Source of the DNA: Paralvinella palmiformis
Taxonomy: Eukaryota > Annelida > Polychaeta > Terebellida > Alvinellidae
DNA length: 64,000 bases
NCBI GenBank assembly: GCA_025642065.1
Contig: JAODUP010000547.1
Location: 428,001-492,000 of the forward strand
Reading direction: 5' to 3'
Shown: piece by piece, positions 1 to 12,134 of the stretch
Layout of the letters: the number at the start of each line of letters is the position of its first letter
Position numbering within the stretch: position 1 is the stretch's first letter
Made by a program: the position numbers and the translations under genes
The notes under the pieces: generated by a model
Databases searched by the model: none
The model's input: only the letters and a program-made list of their open reading frames with translations
What the model was told of the DNA's origin: nothing

Positions 1-2357
1 TAAACCATCTTGAACGTGTCCAATGCAGAGAGGCATTCTGACTTGTCAGAATTATAATGTCAAACTTTATTAGGAGTACACAGCTAGTTTTTTACATCCT
101 CACGTTGACCCTTAGAACATCAAAAGATCACAATGCCCTCTAGTGAAATAGAGAACAGTCATAACTGAGTAATTATTTTAAATATATATTTCAGTGCAAC
201 AAGTAGGCCTACTATGTAATGATTATACTGAACAAACAATCACCAGCTTCATATTCACTCAGCAGATATGCCTTATAGAAACTTTATCTTAAACTGGCTC
301 AGAGATGTCAAAAATCAGTGGAAATACACAACAAAGGATATGTCAATAAAGTCTTTAGGGTGTTAGGATTCTTATGTTAGAATTTGAATATATGCCTCAA
401 ACAATTCCGAGAGCCTGTATACTTCTGTCTTGTCTAAGTGAGATTAGAATATCTGGTAGCAAGATAGCATGTACCAGAGACGGCACATACTCAAGACAAC
501 TCATTCCATAATCTCAGACAACTTGTACCAAAGTCTCAAGGCAACTGGTATCACATTCTCATCCTGCTTAATCATTAATGGCTGTGCCTATGTTTATTTT
601 GTGCTTATATGAATGGACTGTGTAACACTACCACAACATTTTTACATCCAATGACTACATTTCGTAAGTGTCTTCCAATACAAGACAATCAATAGCTTTG
701 TTTATCACTGGGTCCAATATGAATGATGCAGTATCAAGACCTCTAGTCTACCACCATATCCTACAAGAAACACAGTGAGAACCACAATTATCTGTACAAG
801 CTCTCTGATCTAGTGCCCCTGCACTTATGTGCAAGCAAGTATAGCTGAAAGCAGAGCCCGATTGATAATAAATATGCCTGTTACATTGATACATGGCTTT
901 ATTTGACAATTTGACGAAAGGTCTACTTCAGCAGACACTCTTATGATAGCTTCAGCCATTGTTTATGATCTGTGTAAATAGATAATGTGATGTCCAGTTG
1001 GCAAGAATCTTCCTTGTCACATGTTTATGACTTGGGAATTGATAGCATAATATTAATAGCCATAATCAGAACTTTCAACAATTGAGGGTATAAGTAAGTC
1101 ATTTATTCAGGAATATGACGATACAATTTGACTTATTTAGTTTTTACAAATAGAATGGTTTTGCATATTCCTAGGTCAGCTTGAAAGTCCGGAATGGACT
1201 GTGCTCAGAGAGTCAAACTGACCTGTCATTGATTATGGTTAATAACTTGTTTAATAACACGTTTAATAAATATGTCAGGGAGAAAAGAGACATGGTCATT
1301 AATTATATTGGTGAGTGGGATATGGAGGGAGATAGAATACTGATATCACTATATACAAAAATAATGACCTGTTGTGAAAGTGCTTGGAATGCTCCCAGAA
1401 AATACAAGTAGTTCACAGCTGTACCTAAATACAAGCCCTTGGTACCTTCTTTAATGAGTACACAAGTGCAAAGTATACCTGAGTACTTAAATTAGATATA
1501 CAAATACAACAGGGACATTGAGTACATTGGCCCCAACCCTGATTCTAATGTGGGATCCTTACTTTGTGAATGAGTTTGCTTTAGTTGACATCATATAGAT
1601 AATAAAGAACTGTTAGCTCTGTGTACCACAATAATTAGATAGTATTATGTTAGATGTTTTATAGTCAGATATCCATCAGAGTAGATACCATAGAGAGCTG
1701 TTAGTTCTATGTACAATAATAATCAGATAATATTATGTCAGATGTTTTATAGTTTAACTTAACACTCAATCAGGGTGGATGTTTTAAAAGTCAGATCTGA
1801 ATAAAATTATGATTGTTCTCAAAAACTTCAAAATATTACAGAACAATCATGTTTTATGAGAAAATGCTAGATAATACAGAAAGTGAAATCGATGTACTGT
1901 GAATGCTGTGTGACAAATCAAAAGAATGGCCATGTTGAAGGATGAATATCACCAAGCTAAAATATGGAATTTAATACATAGGGTCCATTTTATAAAAATG
2001 TGATGCAGTTACAATAAATGAAGATTTCATTATATGTGTGGAGTGTTCCATAGTTTCACTTTAGATTTGCTTAATACTTTTCCTATGATTAGCATGGTGC
2101 TTAATGAATTTAATTAATACATACAATAATAAAATATTATTTCATTAAGGTATCCACAGTTAGGAAAAAAAAAAGTTTTTAGTTAGTAATAAGCAAGAAA
2201 ATTTACATTACTTCATAAATACAATGGAGCCCTGGTTTGGGTAATGTACAGTAATACAGCTGTTAACTATAAAACCCTTTAAGAATATCAATAATTAGAT
2301 TCCCGATTCTTTTTTTTTAATCTAAAACTAATTAACCAATCTGTTTTTATATTTCAG
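1..2357. other. Sequence upstream of the zinc-finger exons, no gene recognised
   Basis: AT-rich DNA with only short ORFs and no recognisable protein similarity. The zinc-finger gene may have an upstream non-coding exon or promoter here, but I cannot place one. The only internal structure seen is an imperfect direct duplication at about 1605-1752. Confidence 0.5.
1605..1752. repeat. Imperfect direct duplication, ~60 bp, offset 88 bp
   Basis: Positions 1605-1664 and 1693-1752 share the same order of words (ctgttag, tctatgtac/tctgtgtac, attatgt, agatgttttatagt). They differ by scattered substitutions, so this is an old local duplication. Confidence 0.7.
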
Positions 2358-2403
2358 AAAAATACCTTGCATGAAGTAAAAATGGATTTGTCACATGTGG
2401 CAG
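2358..2403 (+). CDS. Putative first coding exon of the C2H2 zinc-finger gene
   Basis: A pyrimidine-rich stretch ending in tttcag precedes 2358 and a weak donor (gttact) follows 2403. An ATG at 2382 reads MDLSHVA and ends one base into a codon. The zinc-finger exon starts with the other two bases (AT), so the junction gives Asp and the frame runs on without a stop. The model would be 214 residues in total. The weak donor and short length leave the exon uncertain; transcript data would settle it. Confidence 0.45.
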
Positions 2404-2633
2404 GTTACTATTATCAAACTATTGATATTAATATGAGGTGGAACGTTGACGCATAAAACGTCATTGCCTAAGCGTAAAATGTCCTAGTGTAATACTTGAT
2501 TCGTATGAAGATTTGTGTAAATAAATTAAGTTGAAATGATAGTTCCTAGTTTAGATATATGGTTATATAAAATTTATTTTGTATGAAGTTAAGTAACATA
2601 TTATATTTACCAGTGTGTATGTGTAATTTTCAG

Positions 2634-3256
2634 ATGCAGTGGCTTACAGTGTGATAGATCCTAGTACATGTTCTATATGTGGGAAGTCGTTCAAAACCAA
2701 AGGATACATTAACACTCATATGTTGACACATTCAAGAGAGAAGCGACACCCATGCTCGATGTGTGACAAGTCATTTATCACTCGTAGTGCCCTCAATGCA
2801 CATGTCAACTCACACCTCAATGTGGCTGCTTATACATGCACAGTTTGCAACAAATCATTCAAGACAAAAGGCTACATCAGTACACACATGTTGATTCACA
2901 CAAGGGATAAACGTCACCGCTGTTCATTGTGTGATAAGTCATTCATTACACGCAATGCACTTAGCCTACACACAGAAACGCACTGTAATGAACCATCACA
3001 CACTTGTACTATTTGTGGCAAAGCGTTCAAGACAAGAAGCTACTTAACCACACATTTGATGATGCATGACAAAGGACAGCCACAATATCCGTGTACATCA
3101 TGTGAGAAATCATTTAGCAGCCTAGATCTACTCTGTACGCACATACAAAGTAGCCACAGTCAACCGATGTATACATTGATGCAGAGTCCTGTATCATTGT
3201 CAAGTCCTGCACCATCATTCCACAGTCCAGCTCCCAATGAATCTTTCAAAGATTAG
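2634..3256 (+). CDS. C2H2 zinc-finger protein, terminal exon with six fingers
   Basis: The exon begins after an acceptor (ttttcag ending at 2633) and runs to a TAG at 3254-3256. It encodes six C2H2 fingers in tandem: CSICGKSF, CSMCDKSF, CTVCNKSF, CSLCDKSF, CTICGKAF and CTSCEKSF starts, each with the C-x2-C...F...L/Y...H-x3/4-H pattern. Linkers are 5-9 residues and only partly like TGEKP (HSREKRHP, HTRDKRHR), so DNA binding is likely but not certain. Fingers 1, 3 and 5 resemble each other (FKTKGYI..H) and so do 2 and 4 (FITR.AL..H), pointing to growth by duplication of a two-finger unit. After the fingers comes a Ser/Pro-rich tail of about 35 residues. A GTG at 2639 is only an internal Val codon. 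Presumed nuclear transcription regulator; target unknown. Confidence 0.9.
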
Positions 3257-4200
3257 ACATAATTTATCCCTCGTTTTGAGTGTGGCAGATTCTATTGTCT
3301 GTTTTATCTTGTGACCTGTAAAGTATATACATCGTTATGAATATTGTGGGGTTATATATTAAAAATTTGCGGTTGGTCAATTCTAAAACATCCCGTTGAT
3401 GGGTATAGCAGATGCTAATTCATGTTATAAATTGATGTTTTGACTGGTTTAAAAATGTTTTTACCTAAGGATTATCAGTATGGAGGATAAACTCTCACTT
3501 TATCGTTTAACTTGCACACTGGACAGGTAGAAGTGTGCCAGTTCCATGAGGACTACCAAGTTGGTGAAGTAAAACTACTTGAGTTACAACTGTATCAGCC
3601 GTGGGGGTGGTGTCATTATCTTTATTTGTTTATTGGTGAACCTGTACTTATATATGGCAGTACAATCAAAACTATGTATTAAGAATAGTAATATATATGT
3701 TTATGTTTGTTAGGCAGTGTTCTTGATATTATGTTTTGTGATATATAAGTTCAGATCTGGTTGTTTACAAAATTGGGTTAACTTAAGGCTTGGTTTGAGT
3801 CGATGAATACATTATTTACTTGCAAATATATGGCTGGTTGATTGCACCAAAATGGTAGCCGGTATTGCATATTTGAATATATTTGTTTGCGACTTGGTGG
3901 ACACTCCAGTTGTACTTTAAGTGATCTTAAAAGGTTGAAGCTACGGTTATCTGTGTGTAAAGTGTAGAATGCTAACTTAAATTTCTTGATAAAAATGTCA
4001 CAACTTGATGACCCTGTGTAACTCCTTGTACCCCAATTTGATGTGAAGTACCCATGAACTTGAATCTTGGAACCCAAGGTATTTAGCATGAACGTGAAAC
4101 CTATGCTGTGTAGAGGATATATTTACATGGAAGATAGTAATAATAATGTCAGATTGCATGTAAATAAATTCCTCTGATTATTACTGCAATGCATATGATA

Positions 4201-4234
<34 letters not shown>

Positions 4235-4401
4235 ATGATATTGATTGCCTGTATATTGTGCATATGTTGTGGAAGCTGAATGACTATTCCAGTTTAAAAA
4301 ATTGTTAAAATGTTTCGTTGTATAAGCCACATATCTTCTTTGTATTCTGAATACAAGATTATGCACTGATTTTTCTAGAGGCACAAGTGTCTAAAAATAA
4401 A
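3257..4401 (+). other. Probable 3' UTR of the zinc-finger gene
   Basis: Non-coding AT-rich sequence after the zinc-finger stop codon. AATAAA hexamers at 4163-4168 and 4396-4401 are candidate poly(A) signals. An (AT)n tract lies at about 4204-4230. Confidence 0.45.
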
Positions 4402-4702
4402 TCACTTTATTTAGTGCAGATAAAGAAATACATGCCATTGCGTAGCTTGATGTGAGGTATATTTATTTATTGATGTTTAGGGATTTAGCCGTGAGAGGTC
4501 ACTGTGTTAGCTAAGCTAAAATGATGTTGTTTTCCAATAATGCTATGACTACAATAGTCGCATATGTGCCATAGTTATTGTGTAAATGGTGCTGATATTT
4601 GTTAGGGTTTTTCCCAGCTGAATGTTATACATTTAAATTTTGATGAGCTTTTGCAACATTTGGACAGTGGATCATCATCACCTAATCATATATATATATA
4701 TG

Positions 4703-4747
<45 letters not shown>

Positions 4748-5768
4748 ATGAGCATTATCTATATTTATATATACATTTTACCTAGTCATCTGTTTCAACA
4801 ATAATTCAAGAAACATCTAATATTTAAACCTAATATTTACAGTTTTGTATTAATTATCTGGAATTATTGTATTGTTCCGTTTGTTTCTGGTAATCATTGT
4901 TTCTTTGTCAGAGAATTTTGGCAGCCATCCAAGATTTTTAGTTTCTACTGAAAACTGTTACTGATAAAACAGACCATTAACCAATAATAAACAGCACAAG
5001 ATGTTATAAAATTCTGTTTGCTAGCTTCCTGTGAGCTTTTAATATATCTCTTGTTTCCACGCTATAACCTAAGTCAAATATTATTGCATTGTTTGGCATG
5101 AATGTGTGAACGAGTAACACGTACATACACACACATCAAATCACATATTTCCTGTGGATTTGGGCTGTAGGATTAACCTACTGTGTCTGCCTACATGCTG
5201 TAAGAGGCAATTGAATGGAGGCGACATTAATGAGATTTCGTGCTGATATGTAGTTATCCCTTAATCGCTCATTCACTCACTCCCCCAAGGTAACACAAAA
5301 CCATAGACACATATCTACTGTGTTGTCTTCCTGTAAAAAAAACGATGCTGTAAAATGGGATTATCTATATATGGGGAAATATTTGGATGAAGGATGTCAG
5401 GAAATCTTTATACTTGAAGAACAGTACCTGGTGTATATTAGCTTGAAATTCAAAACATTTAATGAGATCGGATGTAGTTCTAGAAGGAAATAAAATCTCT
5501 TAAATATGGATTAGGTACTGTAGACATCCAGGTCATATGATAGAATGTTAATGGTGGACATTTTGGTGCGATATTTCATTCATGAATAAAATACACCCAC
5601 GGGTATATGTTCAGAATTTAAAAACAAATCTTGGCTGGAATTGTTTTTATAATAAGCTGATGAGGTTATATCTATAACATCATAGATTATATTAAACGAA
5701 CACTCGATTTTATTACTGTGAAGGTGAAATACTGTTTCAAGTCCTATCGGTGTCATAATCTATCAAAT
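4402..5768. other. Intergenic, nothing coding recognised
   Basis: AT-rich DNA with a (TA)n/(TG)n microsatellite at about 4687-4748. I see no domain, RNA gene or transposon ends. Confidence 0.5.
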
Positions 5769-5954
5769 ATGATGATGATGATGATGAATGGTGTTTTACG
5801 GCCGCTTTTGTGCACTTGGTTATATTGGCCTCCAAAGGTAATGAAGCGAAGTCAAAGATGAAACACCCTTCAGATATGCATTCCCGCCGATATTCGAACA
5901 CGTGTAGTAGGGATCTGTGGTCCAACACGCTACCTCTAGACCATGGAGGCGCCC
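5769..5954 (-). repeat. tRNA-derived SINE, copy 1 (full length)
   Basis: Read on the minus strand it starts ggcgcctccatggtctag (A-box-like), continues to tgttcgaatatcgg (B-box-like), then the shared body with tcacttcg/tgacttcg, cctttggagg and gtgcacaaaagcggcc. It ends in a (CAT)n tail, seen as gatgatgatgatgatg at 5769-5786 on the plus strand. Five other copies or fragments occur in the window. Confidence 0.85.
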
Positions 5955-5976
5955 TTTATTGCATATGAAGCTGGCT

Positions 5977-6565
5977 TTAAAGGGATAGTGCACCTTTATT
6001 TCAAATTTTGAGAACTAAAACAGCTATACTCACAAATATCATAAATAATGTGTAAACAATCACCCACATATTAAATAATCCAGTTCAAAGTGCTGATTAA
6101 TTGACTTTTAATGGTCTGTGGGCGCCGCCATTTTGAAGCTAGACAAAGACCAGAAACTCCTGAATGCTGACGTCACTTGAGCGTATCCGGTAGTGTGAAG
6201 TGTGAACAAAGAATCATTCCAGAACTAAACGGCATTATCTTGTTAAAATAACGTCATGAATGACATACCACTATATCAGTTTGAACCAGAAGGAACCTGA
6301 CAAGAGCTAGGAAGATGATTCAAAATGGTTCAGATATAAACGTTCAAGAGAAACTATAATCCGTATCAGTCTAGAGATCGCACATGTGACGTCAGAGCAT
6401 TCTCTTTCCCGCCTTCGAATAATGGTGGTCCTCCAGTAATTTGGATTATTTCCCTATATCCATGATATCAGGCCTATTTCGTGATTATTATTGTGGACAT
6501 TTTGGTTACTGTTCTAAGCATTACATATTTAAAACATAGTTGCTGAGGGCGGACTGTCCCTTTAA
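5977..6565. mobile_element. MITE-like element flanked by TTAA
   Basis: The left end reads TTAA-agggatagtgcacc and the right end, reverse complemented, TTAA-agggacagtccgccc. About 10 of the first 13 bases match inside a TTAA on each side, which is the piggyBac-type target. There is no coding capacity in about 580 bp, so it is non-autonomous. The superfamily assignment rests only on TTAA and short TIRs. Confidence 0.6.
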
Positions 6566-7150
6566 GTTGATTGATAACACTAGAGCAAAAACATAATATC
6601 AAACATCGGGTCGAAGATCACTAGTTGGATTTGCGTGTGATGACATATTGCTTATATCGTAAATCAAGCCCAGAGCTTGTTTTAGGGACTATTATGCTAG
6701 TGTCGTTGGCACCAGAAGCTGGTCACTTCTACACCATAACCAAGGAATTACAATATATCAATCGATTCGATGATGTTGCGGGAAACACAAACATTTAATT
6801 ATTGCAAAAAGAATGATAATATTCAAATCTGTACGTCACAACAAACACACACATAATCGAAAGTCAAAGAGGGTCAAGCCATATGGTACTTATACTAACA
6901 AGGAATTATGAACAACAACAACAACAGGTCACTAATGACCGTCCTTGTTAATAAACAATTCATTGGTCCAAACTGTGGTCATCATCAGATAATCTTCTCT
7001 ATTATTATTATACCAAATTCATAAAGCGCTCTTTTCATACTTAAACCCTGTTCAAAAGCGCTGTATATAAACTTATGAAGAAAAAAACCCATATAAGATA
7101 TAACAAATATAATACGATTATTTCATAACAATATATGTATAAAGCTAAAT

Positions 7151-7204
<54 letters not shown>

Positions 7205-8322
7205 CTGACTAAGAAAAAGAAAAAAAGAAGAAATTAAATATCAAAATGGCTGGAGAACTAATGGGTTTTCAGCAACATCTTCAAAATGTTCAGTGTTTTG
7301 GATTCACGAATGTGAGCTGGGAGTGCATTCCTATCAGGCAACGTTGGCAGATTTGAAACAACGTCTTGTACACATCCAGAAAAACAGTGCGGCAACCCCC
7401 TACATAGGAAAGCTATTGTTTATTCGTGGTATAACCAAAGCCGGAAATTGCGTTGCAGTTCACAACTCACATTGTATATAAGAGACGATGAGAAGGACAA
7501 TCTCCTCATGTAAATGAAAGAGCATTACAACTTTAGTATGTCAACAGGATTTGTGCAATGAATGGCATGGAATAAGGATCACTTGTAAAACTACTTTGCA
7601 AGTAATAGACGGATATACGATCGAAGGTATTATCGAACAAGGGGGGGGGGGGCACTGATCAAGATGCACATTGATGAAACGGTGCAACCTGTATATAATA
7701 GAAATCGTCGAATCTTCTACCACATTAAAGATAAATTACAGGAAGAGCTAAGTGGTGTTTAAGCAACTACACGTAAGATCCCTTGGATCAAAACCAAACT
7801 AACTGAATGAAATCCACATCTGCGTCCACGTGCCAGGAGCTAACAAAGTTACGAGACGTGCATGTCAAACGTCCTCGGCAACATATATATAGCCTTAAAT
7901 TCCAACTAAACGGTTCATCTTTCACCAACTAGTTCAGTATAGATACAGTAATTCTTTGGTTCTAAAATGGATCCCTGTGGTGCACAAAGATGAAGACGCA
8001 CATCTTGTGATGTTTTATTTAATTATTGAAAACACAAGTATTTGGATGAGCAACAAGGTTCTGAAGTTTAACAAGGATACTACCAAAAGAAGAAACAGAG
8101 AATTGTGCTATTAACGGTCACTGAAATAAAGTTGCCGTGGTTTTAAAACTTGCCTTGCTAGCATCTTACATGGACAAATATTCCACAGCTTTAATCGAGA
8201 ATCTTCGGAAAACTTCGGAATGTGACGTCATGTTTGACGAACAAAGATGCCAAACACTCACCGTGGCCTTGTTTAACCTATATTATGTATTCTATATGGT
8301 CTTTGTTAAGCGTGTAAAATGG
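6566..8322. other. Intergenic, low-complexity, no gene recognised
   Basis: Contains an (AT)n tract at about 7152-7202 and a run of 13 G at about 7640-7652. The ORFs here are short, show no domain and look like chance. Confidence 0.5.
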
Positions 8323-8583
8323 TATGCTGTGCCGCTTATAATTGTGCAAATGGATCTGCCAGTGGATGGAGTATGCATTTGTTCCCCCGAAGCAAGACTC
8401 GTTTGCGCAATTGACTGCGAACCATCAACAGAGTGCAGTGAAAACCAACTTCCTACAGCAAGCTCTGCGGGAGACACTTTGAGGAACGGGTGTTCGTTCT
8501 TTCGCCGACTATGACACGATCAGTTAGATATTACTTGAAGAGCTTACAAAAAATGCCATTCCAAACGAATCAGCAGTTTGATT
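8323..8583 (+). pseudogene. THAP-domain pseudogene fragment
   Basis: The frame starting at the ATG at 8323 reads MVCCAAYNCANG...MHLFPRSK...LCGRHFEERV, which carries the THAP zinc-binding pattern C-x4-C ... HxFP ... C-x2-H-F. Two in-frame TGA codons interrupt it, one after RLRN and one after NRVQ. At the first the THAP family normally has the invariant Trp (TGG to TGA fits). It ends at a TGA near 8581. The neighbourhood is transposon-rich and other THAP fragments in the window belong to a P-like transposon, so this is probably a dead transposase N-terminus or a dead THAP gene. A longer open frame at 8137-8514 is an out-of-frame shadow starting at GTG. Confidence 0.65.
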
Positions 8584-8959
8584 GAGAAACTAAATGGAAA
8601 TGTATGAGCGGTATGTATGAGCGATAATAAGGTAATATTGGGAGCAAACTATTGGATATTCAACGGTTCACGCATTCGTGAATAAGTAAAATTATTATTA
8701 TTCGTAAAAAAATAGAAATTACTTGGGCCTACTCAACGCTTCTTATGGCTGTATATTGTAGACACTACTAAACTGTTAAAATAGTAGGTATTCCATCAAG
8801 GGCGGTATATTCCTGTATAGGCCACACATGGTAGAGCCCCATGCATCAACCAGGCGCATGTGTACCGACAAATATCACTTTTAAAAATTACATTATGTGA
8901 TAGGAAGAGGGAAATATTCGCATTCAGGCCCAGTGTGTTGACTTATCAATTAAGGTTAT

Positions 8960-9160
8960 ACCAACACAAACAAATTTACACCAACCCAACTCTTGTGGGC
9001 CGGGTGTCGGCGGCACAGGTGGTTGCTCTAGATTCACATATGCACTTCCTGCATCTAATTCATCACAATTAATACTGTCTATGAACCTTTTCGCGAGTGG
9101 TTCAAAGCTTTAGGGGTTGATATCTCTGGCAATGTCAAAATTTTCGTCGGAATCAGACAT
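8960..9160 (-). pseudogene. Decayed acidic N-terminal fragment, possibly transposon-derived
   Basis: On the minus strand an ATG at 9160 reads MSDSDENFDIARDINP, then a stop, then SFEPLAKRFIDSINCDELDA and a Pro-rich stretch. The acidic start followed by a F-E-P motif resembles the N-termini of some uncharacterised animal proteins linked to transposons. I cannot name the family. The internal stop and short length suggest a relic. Confidence 0.25.
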
Positions 9161-9377
9161 TTTGCCTGTCAGCTGGTCAAGAAGTTTCTAAGCAAAGCTG
9201 TGACACTACATTATATTTGGCACGACGTCATACGGTAATCCCTAGCGGGCGTATTACACACTAGCAGTGGCTCGTGAAAGTTAAGATAATTAAGGATTTA
9301 GGGAACATTTTAATGGAAATATGATAGTGGTAGTGCATCTGATAGGGAATAAAATAATTGTTTGTAGCGTTATATTT

Positions 9378-9589
9378 TGCTTCGAAATGTGAAATTTCTT
9401 TTCTCGTCACCTTATATGAATTATTCAGTGTCTGTAAGAAATCTAGGCGTAACATCTATATGTAAAGCTTGCTATTATGAAATAAGGAAGATAAGATTTA
9501 TTCATCAGTATATAAATGGGGAAACATGCAAGACGTTGGTCGAAGCTCTTATAAGTTATCATCTCGACTATGGAAATGCATTGTTATAG

Positions 9590-9592
<3 letters not shown>
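9378..9592 (+). pseudogene. LINE reverse transcriptase C-terminal fragment
   Basis: The frame reads ..VRNLGVTSICKACYYEIRKI.., then ..YINGETCKTLVEALISYHLDYGNALL. This is the thumb/3' region typical of CR1/Jockey-type non-LTR retrotransposons (LGV..I+ ... LV.AL..s+LDY.N.LL). It is truncated on the left and runs into a (TC)n/(GA)n microsatellite on the right. Confidence 0.7.
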
Positions 9593-9783
<191 letters not shown>

Positions 9784-9894
9784 AAACATGCTTTTAATTC
9801 TTATGTTTGGCATACGATTTTCAGAATGCCATCCAAACATTGTTATAGTGTAGATCTATAACGAGTACATTTAGGTTCAGTGATTACATCATAG

Positions 9895-11215
9895 TCCATG
9901 GTCGCTCTAAAACAGAACATGATGACAACTTCTGTCAACTGTTTGAGTGACTGAGAACATGCAATCTTACACTCAACCCAGAAAAGTGAATGCATACTTA
10001 ACAAACGAAACATTCAGGAGCAGCTTGATAATGGAATACTCAAGAAGAATCCCTGGGGAAGCTTCAAAGTCTCCTTCAATTAGGTCGAGTCATAGCATTT
10101 TACGACCCTACAAAAGAGTTGATATTAGACGTTACCTCAATGGGACCAGATGAAATCTTGGCACCAAAGTAATAAACTGAAGATGAAGGTGGAAAGTTAG
10201 TTACTGTTAATTTAAGAACCCTTACATGTGCATAGCAGCGATGCAATGATAGGAATGGATTAGAGAAAGAGAAGAATTCCATCTCAACATATATAAGGAA
10301 ACCAGTGCAGAGAGAAAAAAGTAGAAGAGTACGCGAACTGCACCGAAAAGCATTCAATTCTCAAAACAATATTAATAGACGAAGTCAAGAAAAAACGCTA
10401 AAAAGTAACAGACTGTTGGAGTCATCTCTGGTAAATAGATACTGTCACTCTGAAACAAATCAAGAACTCAGTGTTGAACGAAGCTAGTCGTTCCCCCAAA
10501 ACACTCGTTGAACTGGCGCATCAGGATCACTAGAGGATTGTCAGGAAAACGTAATTGATCAGGTAGTAAGTATGGTTACAAGGCATAGATGCATTTGTTG
10601 AAAAGATAGTTATGAGTTATATATCTGGTAAAGCTGGCATTCATCCTCGATGGAACGTTTAAAAAGTCTAAGATGCCAGATGAACTTTGAGGACATATTG
10701 ACATCAACGTATGTGGTCTATTCCAACCTGGAGACTACTTGTAAAAGTGGGTACAGTCTCTTCCCAGTAACAGAGATTACAAAGATTACCTGTACTTACC
10801 CAACAATCGCCGTTCTAGATAAGATATTCAGTAAACATGTAATTAATTAAAATGTCAAATGGAAGGATGGACCTCTATTCGAAAGATCGGATTTAGAGAT
10901 ATGCATTATGCACAAGCGGAAAGGTTTACACCAATCTTGGAAGTGGAACTACATGTACAAGTTGTGCAAAATACTTCAGGAAAGGATTGGAAACAATAAA
11001 TGCATAGAGTACTGAGCAGTTATAGACCCATATCACCCAATACCACTAGTGTTCCAGCAATAAATGTGTTATTTAACAGGAATTTCAGGACTATTCTACC
11101 CAGGAAAAAAGAACAGTTGAAGTCTGACACAATCATTATAAAGCTGATTACTGAAAGCAGCCTCAGTGTAAGTACTATGTCGACAAGAGAGCAATGATAT
11201 TTTGATTAAACATCC
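9895..11215 (+). pseudogene. Decayed Ty3/gypsy-type retrotransposon pol (RT end, RNase H, integrase)
   Basis: With many stops and frameshifts the order of pol segments is still readable. First comes an RT end (EHDDNFCQLFE, then CNLTLNPEK). Next is an RNase H start (VIAFYDPTKELILDVTS..., with GGKLVTVNLRTLT). Then the integrase N-terminal part (SSLVNRYCHS, ELAHQDH, GIDAFVEKIV). Last is the integrase end (SSYRPISPNTTSVPAINVLF, NRNFRTILP). The order RT-RNH-INT identifies Ty3/gypsy-like elements. No LTRs were found and about 1.3 kb remains, so it is an old, internally deleted copy. Confidence 0.7.
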
Positions 11216-11540
11216 AATGAGATGATACAGCTATGGTAAGATAGGAATTTCAATAAATATTCCTTTGCATACAAAACTATGGTATACTAGGAACTAACAA
11301 GACAAGGATCAATGGTCACATCACCTATCTATGAAAACCATCTATCTATATGGTATAATTATAGACCAAAAAGGAACCGAAATCCAATTTGGAATAGAGA
11401 ATGGACAATAATATTCTAATGTGCAGTCATAATAAATATGCTAATTTCAATTAGAGAGTTGATGTAACATGGCAATGATCCCGCTGGATAAGAAAAGGTA
11501 AAAAAGTAATGCTTACAAAACATTCGTAAAACATTATCTG

Positions 11541-12126
11541 CATTGACCTAAAAGAAAACTAGAACGAGCACTCAGTGGTGTTTAATTGGGCCGCCATTAC
11601 CAAACAGCGCTGACTTCCGTTCGGGGCAAAAAGCCACGTTGAAGCAGCTGCACTTTGACTTTTGAACCTATGAATACGGACATTTATTGCGATGTGTGCA
11701 TTATAATTTTGTGTGTGCATAGAATCTGTATTACTCCTGTCCTATTATATGCCATGAAATATGTAAATATTGTAGTATGCAAGTCTAGGTCTAGTTTAGT
11801 TGGGATCAAATGCCAGAGATAGGCCGAGGGTTGTCGAAAAGGCTAAATATAATAATAACAGTTAAGCTTAATTTCTCGCCAAAATATTTAACGCTTTAAC
11901 AGTTATTTTAAATGTGTTCCTTATACTTACCGATGAAAAGATATTCCTTTTGTATAACTTTCACGCACATGGCTTATGTAACCATCGACATAAGAATAAT
12001 TCACCATGTTTATAAACCTGATTTTGTAGTCTTCGTTTCTTTTTTTACCCCGACCGGAAGGAAGTTGGTACCTGTTTACTATCAAATCGGCGGCCGTGTT
12101 CGGTTTAGTTTTCTTTTAAGTCAATG
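11541..12126. mobile_element. Short P-like DNA transposon (internally deleted)
   Basis: The left end starts cattgacctaaaagaaaact; the right end reverse complemented starts cattgacttaaaagaaaact. The inverted repeats match at about 27 of 31 positions. The 8 bases before the left end (attatctg, 11533-11540) and after the right end (attatcgg, 12127-12134) match 7/8, as expected for an 8-bp target duplication. Both ends are closely similar to the ends of the element at 60982-62674. The middle is shorter and non-coding. Confidence 0.8.
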
Positions 12127-12134
12127 ATTATCGG

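Noticed and set aside
8137..8514. 125-codon open frame
   Set aside because: It starts at GTG and is out of frame with the THAP domain that gives this region its protein-like composition.
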